From: Cladophialophora immunda
Taxonomy: Eukaryota > Ascomycota > Eurotiomycetes > Chaetothyriales > Herpotrichiellaceae
NCBI RefSeq assembly: GCF_000835495.1
Contig: NW_015622544.1
Coordinates: forward strand, 3,066,855 to 3,130,854
DNA: 64,000 nt
Direction: 5' to 3'
Shown: piece after piece, positions 21,619 through 32,244 of the stretch
Layout of the letters: each line of letters opens with the position of its first letter
Numbering within the stretch: the stretch's first letter is position 1
The notes under the pieces: model-generated
What the model saw: only the letters and a program-made list of their open reading frames with translations
The model's database searches: none
What the model was told of the DNA's origin: nothing
Position numbers and translations under genes: made by a program

Positions 21619-23405
21619 GACAGCTTGGAGCTCAAGAGGAGCTCTGCTGTAGTGTCAACTGCTCCCTTCGTTGCGATTGAACGACGAGGTACCGGGCGAC
21701 CAGTCTCGCAGACTTTCCAGATGGAGGATTGGAAAATTCTTGGCGGCGGAACAACGAAACTCCTGTTCCGATCAAGCCCCCCTTTTTGGGAAGAGCCTTA
21801 CCGAGTACTTTGTGAGTCTAACTGATGCACCACACCCTCTGATGGACGACGAAGAATCGTTGAATTCCCTGCCATTTTTGAAACTAGAAGTCTCGTAGTA
21901 GTTATGATACTAGTCTGATGCTACAGCATCACTGAATATCTACGGTCAACATTCAACGCCACCCGAGAAGGAAGAGCAGGCTACTAACTAACGGCCTGAG
22001 CATGAAACAGGCCATTGCATAGCCGATAGGAATCTGTCGATTGGTTGTGGTCGCCGTGGATAGTATGGGCTCTGTTTGTGTTATAGCAGTATAAGGGATT
22101 CTTGGTGCCAAAGAGCAATTGAATTGGGTGGGCATCAGCAATCTGGCTACAAGTAGTCATTTGCAGGAGGTGTGTGCTAAGCGGCGAGGCTGTGAGTTAA
22201 ACAAGGCTGGGTTATGTATTCGCGCCGAGGGCGTGGTCTGACCGTATATTCTTGGGGGGACAGGTTGAGCGGCGAGGCAATAAGAAGACGCTCGACATAG
22301 ATTCTGGTACTCGTTCCCGACTTAAGCAGAGAAACACTGCTGTCCCGTTCCACTTCCACCCTGCGACAGAAAAGCATGGGTCTTTTGCGCCGTCTGGAGC
22401 GCCATATTCTACATTTGTTTGAGAGTGATCAAGCATATAGATTCGTAACTTGCTCAGTGAAACAGTCCGCAGACTCCAGACGTCGCAAGCACAAGCAAGG
22501 ATGAGCGGACACGATAAAATGACCAAGACATGAAGACCATTGGATGGAAGCCTTGAGCGTGGACGACGTGGCCGTACCGAAAGCGTTCAGTGACCTGACT
22601 CCGTGTACATCTTGGGAGGCGTGTGGAATGACCTTTGGCGCCTAGTGATACCTACCTACCTAGTACGGAGTAGGTACCATAGGCATCACCGTTAAGCGGT
22701 TCAGTAGCCCCCTCACCCTTATGCGCCCCGGACCGTTTCAGCTTGGCAGAGTACGTCACCAGCAAGCGTTGGGCGCCGGAGAAAGCCCGGCGTCGGGTAC
22801 CGGCTCCTATGGTTGGGTTTTTAGTAAGCATGAGCGATCGCCAGGGCCACCCAAGGGCCACCCATGGGCCATCTAATAGCCACTAGGAGCGACACTAAAG
22901 GGCTGATGCCCCCCCAGGGCATCAGCTCCCAGCCAAGAGAAATAGCCCGGCCTCGACCTGGTGACCTGCCCGCAAACCCTCTTCTCGTGCAGCGCAGTCT
23001 CTGCCTGTCCTCTGTGTGCCCGGAGTTTTCATCCTGCTCATGCGCACGAGGTTTGCCCAAACTATTCTTGCTTTCTACAGTAGCTCTCTGACCTTCGTCA
23101 TTCCCTAACTTTTTACCCTTTCTGCACCCCGTCTTGCCCGTGTCCCCTCCGGCAACCCTCGCCAACGCCTTTCCGCTCCCTCGTCTACAAGAAACACGCA
23201 TAAATCTCAACCGCCTCGGTCCCAGTTCCTACCCCTCCGCCCATCTCCTGCATTCCCTTATCTGAGGTCTGTCGAGTCCTCGCCGAAAGAGGAGCATGGC
23301 CTCGTCAGTGGGCCGGGGAATCATCAAGTTGGATTGGAAAGAGTTGGAGCTGGGTCTTTCATCACATTAAGTTAAAGTTAATCAAGAGAGAATCTCGGTG
23401 CGACC
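21619..23405. promoter_or_regulatory. divergent intergenic region, uL22m / splicing factor
   Basis: 1.8 kb between the two start codons. It contains a TACGGAGTA copy (22664-22672), short CTAC repeats beside it, repeats of GGGCCAC (22835-22866) and a perfect hairpin (22902-22926). The last 350 bases are C/T-rich leader. No gene is supported. Confidence 0.5.
22902..22926. repeat. perfect 10-bp inverted repeat (hairpin)
   Basis: GCTGATGCCC and GGGCATCAGC flank five bases (CCCCA). In RNA this would make a GC-rich 10-bp stem. It is about 480 bases upstream of the splicing-factor ATG, so it could lie in the promoter or a long leader. Confidence 0.8.
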
Positions 23406-26400
23406 ATGGACATCAATTCACTTCTTTCTCCCTCCGACAATGCTCGCGCCAGTTCGCTCACTCCGTCAACGGGCACTCCGAGTCTGACGCATTCGACTTC
23501 GACTTCGACTTCGCTTTCGCAGTCGCAATCACAATCGCAGTCGCCATTCAGACATGTTCAGCGAACGCAGTCGGGGAACACAGGCCTGGTGAGTTCACCA
23601 CTCGGTCGTTCTGTTCAACCACCATCGAGCATTCCTGCCCATGTCAGAAGTCCGGCTCAGCAGACTCCGCACTCGTCGCCGCTCATCAGCCCTGTGCCTG
23701 CTGGCACCGCATCTGCTCATTTGCCTCGATCTTCTTCCACGCCGACCATGGACACCTTGGCAGACTTTACTTCATCAAAGCCCAGCCTGACCAGTCGCGA
23801 GTCAACCGACAGCCAAAAATCATCCTCGGGCCTCTTCCCTCACCTCACATCAGCCGGTGCGACCTCAAACCCCCGCGCGTCCATAGATATCAACATGGTT
23901 GAGACGCCGCAGGCGGTTGTAAGAGCAGACTACACCGAGACTTCTCTTCCCGCCGAAGCGCAACAAAGACTAGCTGTGCTCGCTGCCCATGTGCAGGAAA
24001 CGCCTTCTTCGTATGAAGCCCACAGGGAGATCATCAAAATCTTGCATCAAGGCTTTGTTGACCACATCTATCCTTCCTCCAGCCCCAACGCTCACGGAGA
24101 TCCTCGAAAATATGACCTCCTCGCCGACCTTCGGCGAGCTCGTGAGAACTTGGACAAGCTCTTTGCAGTTGGCGAGGAACAGTGGTTGGATTGGCTTCAA
24201 GATGAGAGCATTCTTGCACAAACCGCCGATGAGCGAGTGGCGGTCGTGGATAAGTGTCGGCGGGCAGTGACGGAGGAGTACGGTAGCACACAACTGTGGT
24301 TGACTTATGGTGACTGGGTCTCGCACTGCCACAAATGGGCTCTCGACTCAGCCGGAGACGCGCAGGGCGACGTCGATACCGAACGCTTGATTGGGCGCGA
24401 AGTCTTCGACTGGAGTATTGTCCTGGACACATGGACTGAAGCGGTCGAACGAACAAAGCATGACATGAGCCGCAGTCATGAAGTTTGGAACAAGTACATG
24501 GCCGTCCGGTTTGGCGACGTCAGCCAAAAAATGTCCTCAAGCGACGCCACCGCTGTTCTTGGACTGTTCGAAACCCGATTACGCATACCACATGCTGAAT
24601 GGCAGCAGACGTTTCAGACATTCTCAAGCTTTGTCTCTGCCAACGTACCAGCAGATCAGTACGAAGAAATCATGGCGTCAAACCTAAGAGACTCAGCCAA
24701 TGCCAAGAAGATATGGAATGACAGAGATGCATTAGAGACAACCCTACTGGAGGCCCAAAATGCCGGGGATACTGCTCTTGAATATCAAGCTTTCTCAAAA
24801 TACATCGAGTGGGAGCGTGCAGAGGAGAATAAGCCACAGACACAGCGGAAAGGGAGAGCCAAAAGAGCGCAGGAGATTCGCAATCCTTACTTCGATATGG
24901 TTGACGCCCTTTACGAACGCGCGGAACTTCGCTTCCCCTCGGTGCCTGCTATCTGGGAAGAGCATATCGATTATTTAATCGAGAAATCGAAGCTGGATTT
25001 GCTGGAGGTCTTGGCTCGAGCCACAAAACACTGCCCGTGGTCTGGGTCGCTATGGAAGCAATACATGTTGACCTCGGAACTCGCAGAAGAGCCGTTCGAT
25101 GAAACCGAGAAGATCAAGCACAAGGCCACCAGCACCGGACTCCTCGACGCTGCCGGTATCGAGGAGGCTCTGGTTGTTCACGACGCTTGGTGTGGGTATC
25201 TCCTGCGGCGGACAAAACGTCCTGATGCTGTTGAAGAAGATGCTGATGTTGCGGAAATGGGGATCCGGTCCTCTATCGAGGCAGTGCATAGCCTCGCTTC
25301 GAAGTTGGGAATCGGAAGCGCATTTGACCCTTCCTTCCGGCTGCAGCGAAAATATGTTGAATATCTCAAGTCCCAGCGCCGACTCGACAATGCGGGGGCA
25401 CAATTCAACGACGCTGTGGCTGACTACGGCAAATATTACAAGTTCTGGCTTCGCTATTATGAATTTGAAATGCAGAAGTCCCTGCAAATTGCGTTCCTGC
25501 AACAACCAGGGCCCGATCGACTGGATACTCTTTCTTCTGCCCCTTTTGCTGTGGGAGTCCTGAAGCAGGGACTCCAGCATCCCGACCTAGACTACCCGGA
25601 GCCACTCATGGAAGCATTACTGAATCATTGCGAGGACTATGAGGATGCAGATGAGCTCCAAGGCGCCATAAGTCTAGTACGGAAGGTTCAAAAAGAGCTC
25701 ACGGCAAGGCGACAACGAGAAGTCCTTCAAGCAGCAGACGCTACAGCGGAAAAAGAACAAGCTGAAGAAGAGATTGCTGATCGAACCCAGGAGGTCGTTA
25801 ACGGTGTTCACATTGGGAAGCGCAAGCGAGACGAGGAGTCAGAGGAAGATGAGGCGAAGAAAAGACAACGGAATGAAGAGATTGCAGAACCGTCGGTTGA
25901 GCCGGATCGGCCTGCTACCGAAGAATTGAAACGCGATCGTGAGCACGCAAGCGTGCTTGTGCAAAACATACCACCCAACGTCACTGAAACCAAGATCCGG
26001 CAGTATTTCAGCAGTTGCGGAACCGTCAAACAAGTGAAGATTTTACAAGACGAGGAGAACAGTGTCATTGTAGAATTTGAAGATGCCGATGCCGCTTCTT
26101 TCGCCCTGTCGCGTGATGGACGCGAGTTCGAAGGTGCTGAGCTCTCTGTTATTCTCAACACAGGATCGACGCTGTTTGTCACCAACTACCTTGCTGCTGC
26201 CGATGAATCGTATATCCGCAACCTGTTCCGTTCGTACGGGGAAATCATCAACGTTCGCTTTCCTTCTCTTCAACGCAATAAGAAACGAAGGTTCTGCTAC
26301 GTTGAGTTCAAGCGGCCCTCGGAAGCGCAGGCCGCGACCGAGCTTGACAATAAAGACATCGATGGATTGAAATTAGTCGCCAAAATCTCCAACCCGACCG

Positions 26401-27272
26401 TACGGCAGGCAAGAAAGGAGCGAAGCAGCGACGGTCGGACGATCTTTGTCGGTCAACTACAATTCAAGGCCACTGCTCAGGATGTCGAAAAGCTCTTTTC
26501 TCAGTATGGAACCATTGAGCAGCTCCGACTTCCCAAGGATCCAAAAAATGCTTCTCGAAACCGAGGCATTGCTTTTTTAACGTATGCCAATTCAGAGGAA
26601 GCACAGGCTGCCTTGGCGATGCATGGCGAGGATTTCCAGGGCCGCAAACTGACTGTCAACACATCTGAACGCGATGGCCGACCCGCCAAAAGCATCAATG
26701 GGCGGTCGAAATCTCCCTCTCTGCCACTGGACGCTGCTTCCGATACCGTGAGTGTACCAAAGATTCTGGACCAGGACGCGATAGATGACCGACGTGAGCG
26801 GACTGTTGTCATTTGCGACGTACCTGACATCGTGAACGAGAGCCGAATCAAGGCCGTGGCGGAGAAGATCGGCCCCGTGCGCAAAGTGATACTGAAGACC
26901 AATCATCAAGGCGCCTTTATTGAGTTTGACAACATACCGGATGCCGGGCGAGCTATGATCGAGCTCGACAACCTGGAAATTACCCCCGGCCGCCACATCC
27001 GAGTCACCACCGAGAAGGAAATGTTGCAGCAACAGCCGGAGCACAAGACCGATCAATTTGCTCGACGCCCTGCCCCGGCGTCTGTCACGCCCGCCAGTGG
27101 TCCAATCAGACGTCCTACACAGCCAGGCGTTCGGAAGAAGGGGGGACATCTGGGCCAGAGGTCAAGCGCTTTGCACGTATCGATTGAGAAGGAGAGCGCG
27201 AGTGCGGATGCAGAGACAGGAAGCGGAAAGAAGACGAATGACGATTTTCGAAACATGATCAATCAGAGCTAA
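23406..27272 (+). CDS. Prp24/SART3-like U4/U6 snRNP assembly factor
   Basis: Spliceosome recycling factor that anneals U4 and U6 snRNAs in the nucleus. It is an intronless 1288-residue protein. A low-complexity N-terminus (residues 1-190, with an STS/SQS run) precedes a HAT (half-TPR) array at about 200-800, seen as repeated W-x-x-Y/W units such as VWNKYMAVRFGDVS, EYQAFSKYIEWER and FWLRYYEFEMQKS. A charged KR/E linker with nuclear-localisation-like GKRKRDEE follows. Four RRMs come next: SVLVQNIPPN (near 849), TLFVTNYLAA (near 921), TIFVGQLQFK (near 1011) and TVVICDVPDI (near 1132). The C-terminal NDDFRNMINQS matches the LSm-interaction tail of Prp24/SART3. The full set (HAT, RRMs, LSm tail) makes the orthology firm. 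The start is the first ATG, just after an AT-rich leader. Confidence 0.95.
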   Translation: MDINSLLSPSDNARASSLTPSTGTPSLTHSTSTSTSLSQSQSQSQSPFRHVQRTQSGNTGLVSSPLGRSVQPPSSIPAHVRSPAQQTPHSSPLISPVPAGTASAHLPRSSSTPTMDTLADFTSSKPSLTSRESTDSQKSSSGLFPHLTSAGATSNPRASIDINMVETPQAVVRADYTETSLPAEAQQRLAVLAAHVQETPSSYEAHREIIKILHQGFVDHIYPSSSPNAHGDPRKYDLLADLRRARENLDKLFAVGEEQWLDWLQDESILAQTADERVAVVDKCRRAVTEEYGSTQLWLTYGDWVSHCHKWALDSAGDAQGDVDTERLIGREVFDWSIVLDTWTEAVERTKHDMSRSHEVWNKYMAVRFGDVSQKMSSSDATAVLGLFETRLRIPHAEWQQTFQTFSSFVSANVPADQYEEIMASNLRDSANAKKIWNDRDALETTLLEAQNAGDTALEYQAFSKYIEWERAEENKPQTQRKGRAKRAQEIRNPYFDMVDALYERAELRFPSVPAIWEEHIDYLIEKSKLDLLEVLARATKHCPWSGSLWKQYMLTSELAEEPFDETEKIKHKATSTGLLDAAGIEEALVVHDAWCGYLLRRTKRPDAVEEDADVAEMGIRSSIEAVHSLASKLGIGSAFDPSFRLQRKYVEYLKSQRRLDNAGAQFNDAVADYGKYYKFWLRYYEFEMQKSLQIAFLQQPGPDRLDTLSSAPFAVGVLKQGLQHPDLDYPEPLMEALLNHCEDYEDADELQGAISLVRKVQKELTARRQREVLQAADATAEKEQAEEEIADRTQEVVNGVHIGKRKRDEESEEDEAKKRQRNEEIAEPSVEPDRPATEELKRDREHASVLVQNIPPNVTETKIRQYFSSCGTVKQVKILQDEENSVIVEFEDADAASFALSRDGREFEGAELSVILNTGSTLFVTNYLAAADESYIRNLFRSYGEIINVRFPSLQRNKKRRFCYVEFKRPSEAQAATELDNKDIDGLKLVAKISNPTVRQARKERSSDGRTIFVGQLQFKATAQDVEKLFSQYGTIEQLRLPKDPKNASRNRGIAFLTYANSEEAQAALAMHGEDFQGRKLTVNTSERDGRPAKSINGRSKSPSLPLDAASDTVSVPKILDQDAIDDRRERTVVICDVPDIVNESRIKAVAEKIGPVRKVILKTNHQGAFIEFDNIPDAGRAMIELDNLEITPGRHIRVTTEKEMLQQQPEHKTDQFARRPAPASVTPASGPIRRPTQPGVRKKGGHLGQRSSALHVSIEKESASADAETGSGKKTNDDFRNMINQS

Positions 27273-27870
27273 TGGGCCATCGGTCCTTCATGAGAGATAG
27301 GAGCATGTGAAAGGCATGATAGCTGGGGCGGCCTTTTTTTTCCCAAGTCCGATATTTTGTGACCTGTACTATAGAAAAATAGCTGGGCAACCTCATTAAT
27401 GGTGTGTGTACGACAAGGATTAGTTGTCCCGATAGGATGAAGAAATCGAAGGCCAGATGAGAACGGTCTGTTGCGTGGTATAGAGCGCCAACCAATGATT
27501 CCGGCTGAACGATCGAGTCCCATGACTTTGGAGATGTAGCACCAACGAAGATGATGCGCCCCGTCGTCGACGGCGTGGCTGCGCGTGACTACGCCCATGC
27601 TTTGAGATGCGCCGCCGCAGCCTCGTCCTCGGCTGAATGCGGACTCTGATTGGCTCCTTGAAGGGGGAGGGGGACCGATCATTCATCCATCGTTTATCCG
27701 CGGCACGAACCATGACCAACATCGACCAACCTTGTGCCACATCAGCTGTCCTCCACCGACGCTGACCATTATTTGTATCTCTTATAGCCTCTCTCTCTCC
27801 TTCCCCTTCCCTTCTCTTTCACGATCTGCGAGTTGAAAACGGGCATGAAGCCGTGCTCGTAACCAGAACC
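27273..27870. promoter_or_regulatory. promoter region of the molybdate transporter
   Basis: 600 bases between two co-directional genes, holding the splicing-factor 3' UTR and a pyrimidine tract at about 27785-27830 immediately before the transporter start. No gene seen. Confidence 0.5.
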
Positions 27871-29202
27871 ATGATGAGCCAGTCCCGCCTGCGGCACCTC
27901 GCCGCCCACAACCTCTCGACCTTTCGCCGACAGCCATGGAACGAGATCTCGGGCTCTCTGGGCGACCTGGGCACTTTCCTGCCCATTGTCATTGCCTTGA
28001 CCGAAGGCCGCCAAATCTCCTTGACGACCACCCTCATCTTCACCGGTCTATACAACATCCTCACGGGAGCCTGTTTCGGGATCCCGCTTCCGGTCCAGCC
28101 GATGAAAGCCATCGCCGCCGTGGCGATCCTCAAATCCCTGACGGCCGGGCAGACGGCAGCAGCCGGAATATTTGTCTCGAGCTGCATTCTCCTCTTCAGC
28201 GTTACGGGTCTCCTGTCATGGTTCACAAAGGTCATTCCGATCCCGGTGGTGAAAGGAATCCAGGTTGGCGCAGGGTTGAGCTTGATCATCGCTGCCGGCA
28301 CCAAAGCACTCTCCTCCCTGTCGTGGACCACGCCGTCCTGGGCGGACAATTACCAGTGGATGATACTGGCCTTTCTTGCTCTTTTTGCCATCAACCTCCG
28401 CCCGCGAACACCGTATGCCCTGATCGTGTTCCTCGTCGGCGTCGTCTTTGCCTTGGTCCAGATCACAGCCGATGAGAGGCACCACCTCCCAGGATTCCGA
28501 ATGTGGCGCCCGTACACTCAAGCACCGTCGGGGAGAGAGTGGAAGACTGGCATACTTGATGCTGGCATTGGCCAACTGCCACTAACTACCCTCAACTCCA
28601 TCATCGCCGTTACCCACCTGGCCGCTGATCTCTTGCCCGACATTGAAACCCCTTCGGTTACAGCAATCGGTATCAGTGTTGCAGGCATGAATCTGTTCGG
28701 ATGCTGGTTCGGAGCCATGCCTGTGTGCCACGGATCTGGAGGACTGGCCGCACAATATCGGTTTGGCGCTCGCTCGGGCGCCAGTATCATCCTCCTTGGG
28801 CTTTTCAAGCTCCTACTGGGCATCCTGTTTGGCGAAAGTCTTACGGATGTTCTCCACCGCTTTCCCCTAGCATTCCTCTCGGTTATGATCATCGCGGCGG
28901 GGCTGGAACTTGCCAGTGTGGGAGAGAGTCTGAACACGCCCCGGGCGCGAGATCTGAGCAAAGAAGGGTCGGGCGCAAGACGGACGGAAATCACAGACGA
29001 AGAAAAGAAGCGAAGATGGACTGTGATGCTTGTCACGGCTGGGCTGCTTATTGCGTTCAAGAACGACGCCATCGGCTTCGCCGCCGGCATGTGTTGCCAC
29101 TGGAGCTTTCAACTGTCCAACTATCTGACGCAAAGAGCAGCAAGAAGACGACACATGGAGACTCCTGAAGATGCTGAAGAGCGCGTGAATCTACTTCCGT
29201 GA
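27871..29202 (+). CDS. molybdate transporter, MOT1 family
   Basis: High-affinity molybdate uptake or intracellular transport protein of the SulP-related MOT1 family, supplying molybdenum-cofactor enzymes such as nitrate reductase. Intronless, 443 residues with about ten hydrophobic helices. The two hallmark repeats are present: ISGSLGDLGTFLPIVIAL (about 25-42) with PLPVQPMKAIAAVA, and FGAMPVCHGSGGLAAQYRFGARSG in the second half. GIQVGAGLSLI and LNSIIAVTHLAADLLP are also family-typical. The charged insert before the last helix (EEKKRRW) and the tail are cytosolic-looking. The first ATG is at 27871, with a second Met codon immediately after it. Its stop lies 13 bases from the stop of the opposing SDR gene, so the transcripts very likely overlap at their 3' ends. 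Confidence 0.92.
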   Translation: MMSQSRLRHLAAHNLSTFRRQPWNEISGSLGDLGTFLPIVIALTEGRQISLTTTLIFTGLYNILTGACFGIPLPVQPMKAIAAVAILKSLTAGQTAAAGIFVSSCILLFSVTGLLSWFTKVIPIPVVKGIQVGAGLSLIIAAGTKALSSLSWTTPSWADNYQWMILAFLALFAINLRPRTPYALIVFLVGVVFALVQITADERHHLPGFRMWRPYTQAPSGREWKTGILDAGIGQLPLTTLNSIIAVTHLAADLLPDIETPSVTAIGISVAGMNLFGCWFGAMPVCHGSGGLAAQYRFGARSGASIILLGLFKLLLGILFGESLTDVLHRFPLAFLSVMIIAAGLELASVGESLNTPRARDLSKEGSGARRTEITDEEKKRRWTVMLVTAGLLIAFKNDAIGFAAGMCCHWSFQLSNYLTQRAARRRHMETPEDAEERVNLLP

Positions 29203-29215
29203 AGAGTTTGGCATA

Positions 29216-29980
29216 TCACCAAGGTATCTCACTGCCCGACCTTGAATACGTCCCTGTCACACCATCAGGCCCCTGAGCTACCAACTCGGCCACCCTGACA
29301 GCTCCCAACTTCGGATGCATATCCTCACTATTCAGCTCTGCATTGTTCAGCCCCGTCGCACGGTACCCTGGACACACGGTGTTGACCTTCCAGTGCGGAT
29401 ACAACTTGGAATAATACACGGCGAGGGCATTGACGGCGGACTTGCTCGAATTATACCAGGGACCCTTGTACATGATCCCACGGTCCAGGGTGGTCTGTAA
29501 GGATCCCAGAGTGGAGGAGACGAAGATGACTTTGGGTAGTCTGGACTGTTCGAGTAGTGGCGCCAGTTTCTCGGTGAGGACGGCGGTTGAGGTGACGTTG
29601 ACGCTCATGCAGAGGTCGAATTTCTGTCGCAGGGTGGCGTCCGGGGGCAGATGTTGCGCGGCAGTTCCGGCGTTGTTGACCAGGATGTCGAGTCTGCCAA
29701 AATGCTGCTGGATGGCCAAGAAGCAGTGCTCGATGGACTGATCGTCGGCGATGTCGAGTTGGATGGGGTTGACATTGATGGGGGCGCCCATGCTGGCCAC
29801 CGCTTCTTCTCCCTTTAAGGTGTCACGGCATCCCATCAAGACTTGGTTGTCGGGGCTGTCGTTGGCGAGCCTCTTGACGATTTCGTAGCCGATGCCTGTA
29901 TTGCCGCCGCTGACTAGGATGATTGTCTTGCGCTGTGCGACGACGCTGGACGGGCGGGTTTGGAGTTGCGGTCTGGACAT
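29216..29980 (-). CDS. short-chain dehydrogenase/reductase
   Basis: Classical SDR of 254 residues, intronless, likely NADP(H)-dependent carbonyl or alcohol oxidoreductase. The cofactor motif is SGGNTGIG (24-31, SG in place of TG at its start), followed by CRD after strand 2, consistent with NADPH preference. It also has LDI at the adenine pocket, NNAG (102-105), the catalytic Ser region VIFVSSTLG, and Tyr176-x-x-x-Lys180. PGYRATGLN follows the usual PG motif. The C-terminus TGTYSRSGSEIPW resembles fungal SDRs acting on small carbonyls. Substrate unknown. It faces the molybdate transporter tail to tail. Confidence 0.92.
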   Translation of the reverse strand: MSRPQLQTRPSSVVAQRKTIILVSGGNTGIGYEIVKRLANDSPDNQVLMGCRDTLKGEEAVASMGAPINVNPIQLDIADDQSIEHCFLAIQQHFGRLDILVNNAGTAAQHLPPDATLRQKFDLCMSVNVTSTAVLTEKLAPLLEQSRLPKVIFVSSTLGSLQTTLDRGIMYKGPWYNSSKSAVNALAVYYSKLYPHWKVNTVCPGYRATGLNNAELNSEDMHPKLGAVRVAELVAQGPDGVTGTYSRSGSEIPW

Positions 29981-30934
29981 GGTGTGTGTGCGAGGGGCTA
30001 CAGCGATCCTCCAAATGGACTGGGTAGGGCAGATGGTTGTCGAGTTGGTGATGGTAGAGTCCTCCGGTCTAACAATTGAGGAGCTTTATTCGAGTATCAA
30101 ACGACCAACGATCAACAATAACAAGCCGTGTTGATGATCGACCCAAAATCAATGGCGATATGGTCCAGGAGATTGAGTATGAGATGATCCGATCGCTACG
30201 TCACTCCCAGGCGAAACCGGGCATTTGCGTCCTCCAATTTTCTCTTCCCCGCGCCCGATGTTGAATATGTATTAGGTCCTTTGGGTGCCACGGTGCAATG
30301 GTTAGTAACGCGGCGGAGGAGAGTTAGTCAAACAGACCTTTATCTCCGAGCAAGCATTACCAGACACGGTAATTAATTTCTCCCTCGCCCGCCATCATGA
30401 TAGAGCACAGACAAACGTCTTGCTCAGAGGGCCGCAGGAGATTGCAAGGAGATGGGATTAGTCAGGCCAGGACACGGCAAGGCACCGGCGCAACTGCACA
30501 CCGGACCACTTCTTCCTCAGTTACTCGCTCATTCACCTCGTTTTGATCTCTCACTTGCTGGCTGGCTGGCTGGCTCATCTCGCGCTCGCGGAACACGGTC
30601 AATCGCGGTCGTTTCTGGGACAGCGGGGCGCGCCGCGGGGGAGACAACGAGGCTGTCGGCCGAGATCCATCCACAAACATCGTACATGCAAAGGAATGGA
30701 GGGATGATAACGATGACGACGACGACGACGATGCCTGTAAAGGATGGGGTGCATGGACATATGCTTGCTGGCCGGGGAGGGGGTTTGGTCCACGTACAAA
30801 TACGCGGATAGTAGTTGGAAAGAAAAGCAGAAAGGAAACAGAGGAACACTAGGTGGTCTGTGGGCAGGTGGGTTGAGTGCGTTCTCATGACAGGCGAGTT
30901 TCTTTCAGTCTCCGTTTGTCTATCTGCACTGGAC
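29981..30934. other. intergenic region between SDR and PhyH genes
   Basis: About 950 bases containing the SDR promoter and the 3' end of the next minus-strand gene. A tRNA-5'-half-like stretch lies at about 30284-30315. Short simple repeats are (GGCT)4 near 30557-30575 and a GAC run near 30713-30731. No protein gene supported. Confidence 0.45.
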
Positions 30935-31939
30935 CTACGACTTGCCATCCAGCTTGGTAAACGCCTCGGGCCCGCCGGGGATCTGCAGCCAGTTCTTGTC
31001 GTCGTAGTGCTCCTCGCCCTCGATCAGGTGGAACGTGTAGATGATGCGGCCCTTCTGGCTCGTGTTCTTCTCGCTCTTGTGCAGGATGTTGCCGTGGATG
31101 AGCACGAGGCTGCCGGCCTCGACCTCGCCGAGGACGTATTCCTCCTCCTCTTCGCCGCCCGGGGAGCCCTCGTCGTGCTCAAAGTCCCGCGGCCACCGGC
31201 CGTCCTCGTCCGGCACGCTCTCAAAGGTCGTGCCCGCGGACCCGTCGACCGCGCGGCGCACGAAGCGGTCGCGGACGGGGGCGCGCCGGTGGCTGCCCGG
31301 CGCGAAGCTCAGGCAGCCGTTCTCCGCGGTGGCGTCCTCCAGGGCGAGCCAGAAGCCCACGGCCGACGGGCGGCGCGTGTACAGGAACGAGCTGTCCTGG
31401 TGCGGCGGCACCGCGCCCCCGATCTCCGGCTGCTTGCAGATCACCATGCTCTGCAGCAGCCGCGGGTCGCGGTAGCCCAGGGCGCGCGCGATCGCCGCGT
31501 TGCGCCGCCCGACCTCGCCCGCGTGCGACACGGCGCCGAACTCGCCCACCAGCCCGTGCAGGTTGTGTCCGATCTTGTTGATCGCCCGCTCCTTGGGCTT
31601 GGTCAGCGCCCCCGTCCCCGCGTCGAAGGCGTCCTCCTCGAAGAAGAACCGCACCTGGTCCCCCGACGTCAGGAAGTAGTCGTCCCCCACGTGCGTCTTC
31701 TCTGTCGGCCGCCCCGCCTCGTCCGTCCCCGTCGTGAACCGCGTCATCGGGTGGTCCTCCAGCGGGAACTCGCTCAGCAGCTCGTGCGTCTTGGAGAGGA
31801 GTGTCTGGCAGGTCTCGCGCGAGAGGTACGAGGGGATGATCAGGTAGCCGTCGCGCTGGAACGAGGCGACTTGTTTGGGGGTGAGACCGGCGGGGGGCGT
31901 TTCTGACGGCGGGTCTGGCGAGAGTCTCGAGGGCGCCAT
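30935..31939 (-). CDS. phytanoyl-CoA dioxygenase (PhyH) family protein
   Basis: Fe(II)/2-oxoglutarate oxygenase of the PhyH type, 334 residues, intronless, closest in layout to PHYHD1-like proteins. The double-stranded beta-helix begins after FQRDGYLIIPSYLSRETC. Iron ligands are visible as H180 and D182 in PHQDSSF and H287 in ILHKSEKN, and R298 in KGRIIYTFH is positioned to bind 2-oxoglutarate. An acidic insert (GGEEEEEYVLGE) precedes the last strands. Codon third positions are strongly G/C, more than in neighbouring genes. The substrate could be an acyl-CoA or a metabolite; fungal members also serve in biosynthesis, but nothing nearby decides this. Confidence 0.9.
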   Translation of the reverse strand: MAPSRLSPDPPSETPPAGLTPKQVASFQRDGYLIIPSYLSRETCQTLLSKTHELLSEFPLEDHPMTRFTTGTDEAGRPTEKTHVGDDYFLTSGDQVRFFFEEDAFDAGTGALTKPKERAINKIGHNLHGLVGEFGAVSHAGEVGRRNAAIARALGYRDPRLLQSMVICKQPEIGGAVPPHQDSSFLYTRRPSAVGFWLALEDATAENGCLSFAPGSHRRAPVRDRFVRRAVDGSAGTTFESVPDEDGRWPRDFEHDEGSPGGEEEEEYVLGEVEAGSLVLIHGNILHKSEKNTSQKGRIIYTFHLIEGEEHYDDKNWLQIPGGPEAFTKLDGKS

Positions 31940-32244
31940 CTTTTGGATTCCGGGGTATATCAGGGGTTGAGGTAGAGCTCTAGGTAAGTTCTAGCAGGGG
32001 CAAAACTGTACCCGGGTGCTGTTAATGATGTAGGTCTATGGTGAAGATGGTGGGATGAGATTCCGCCTCGAGTCGCGATAATATTATAGGCGGAGAACAG
32101 CGCGGGGAATCTCAATCGTCTGTGTTTCTTCAGGTCTCCACCGACGCCACTATGTACTAGGCCACTGAAGTATAGAAGTCAAGTGTGCAGCGACATTCTC
32201 ATGCTTGGAATGCCCGACTCCTCATGACAACTAGCAGTTCTACC
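31940..32244. other. short intergenic region
   Basis: 305 bases carrying the PhyH promoter and the BTB gene 3' end. No gene or motif seen. Confidence 0.45.
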
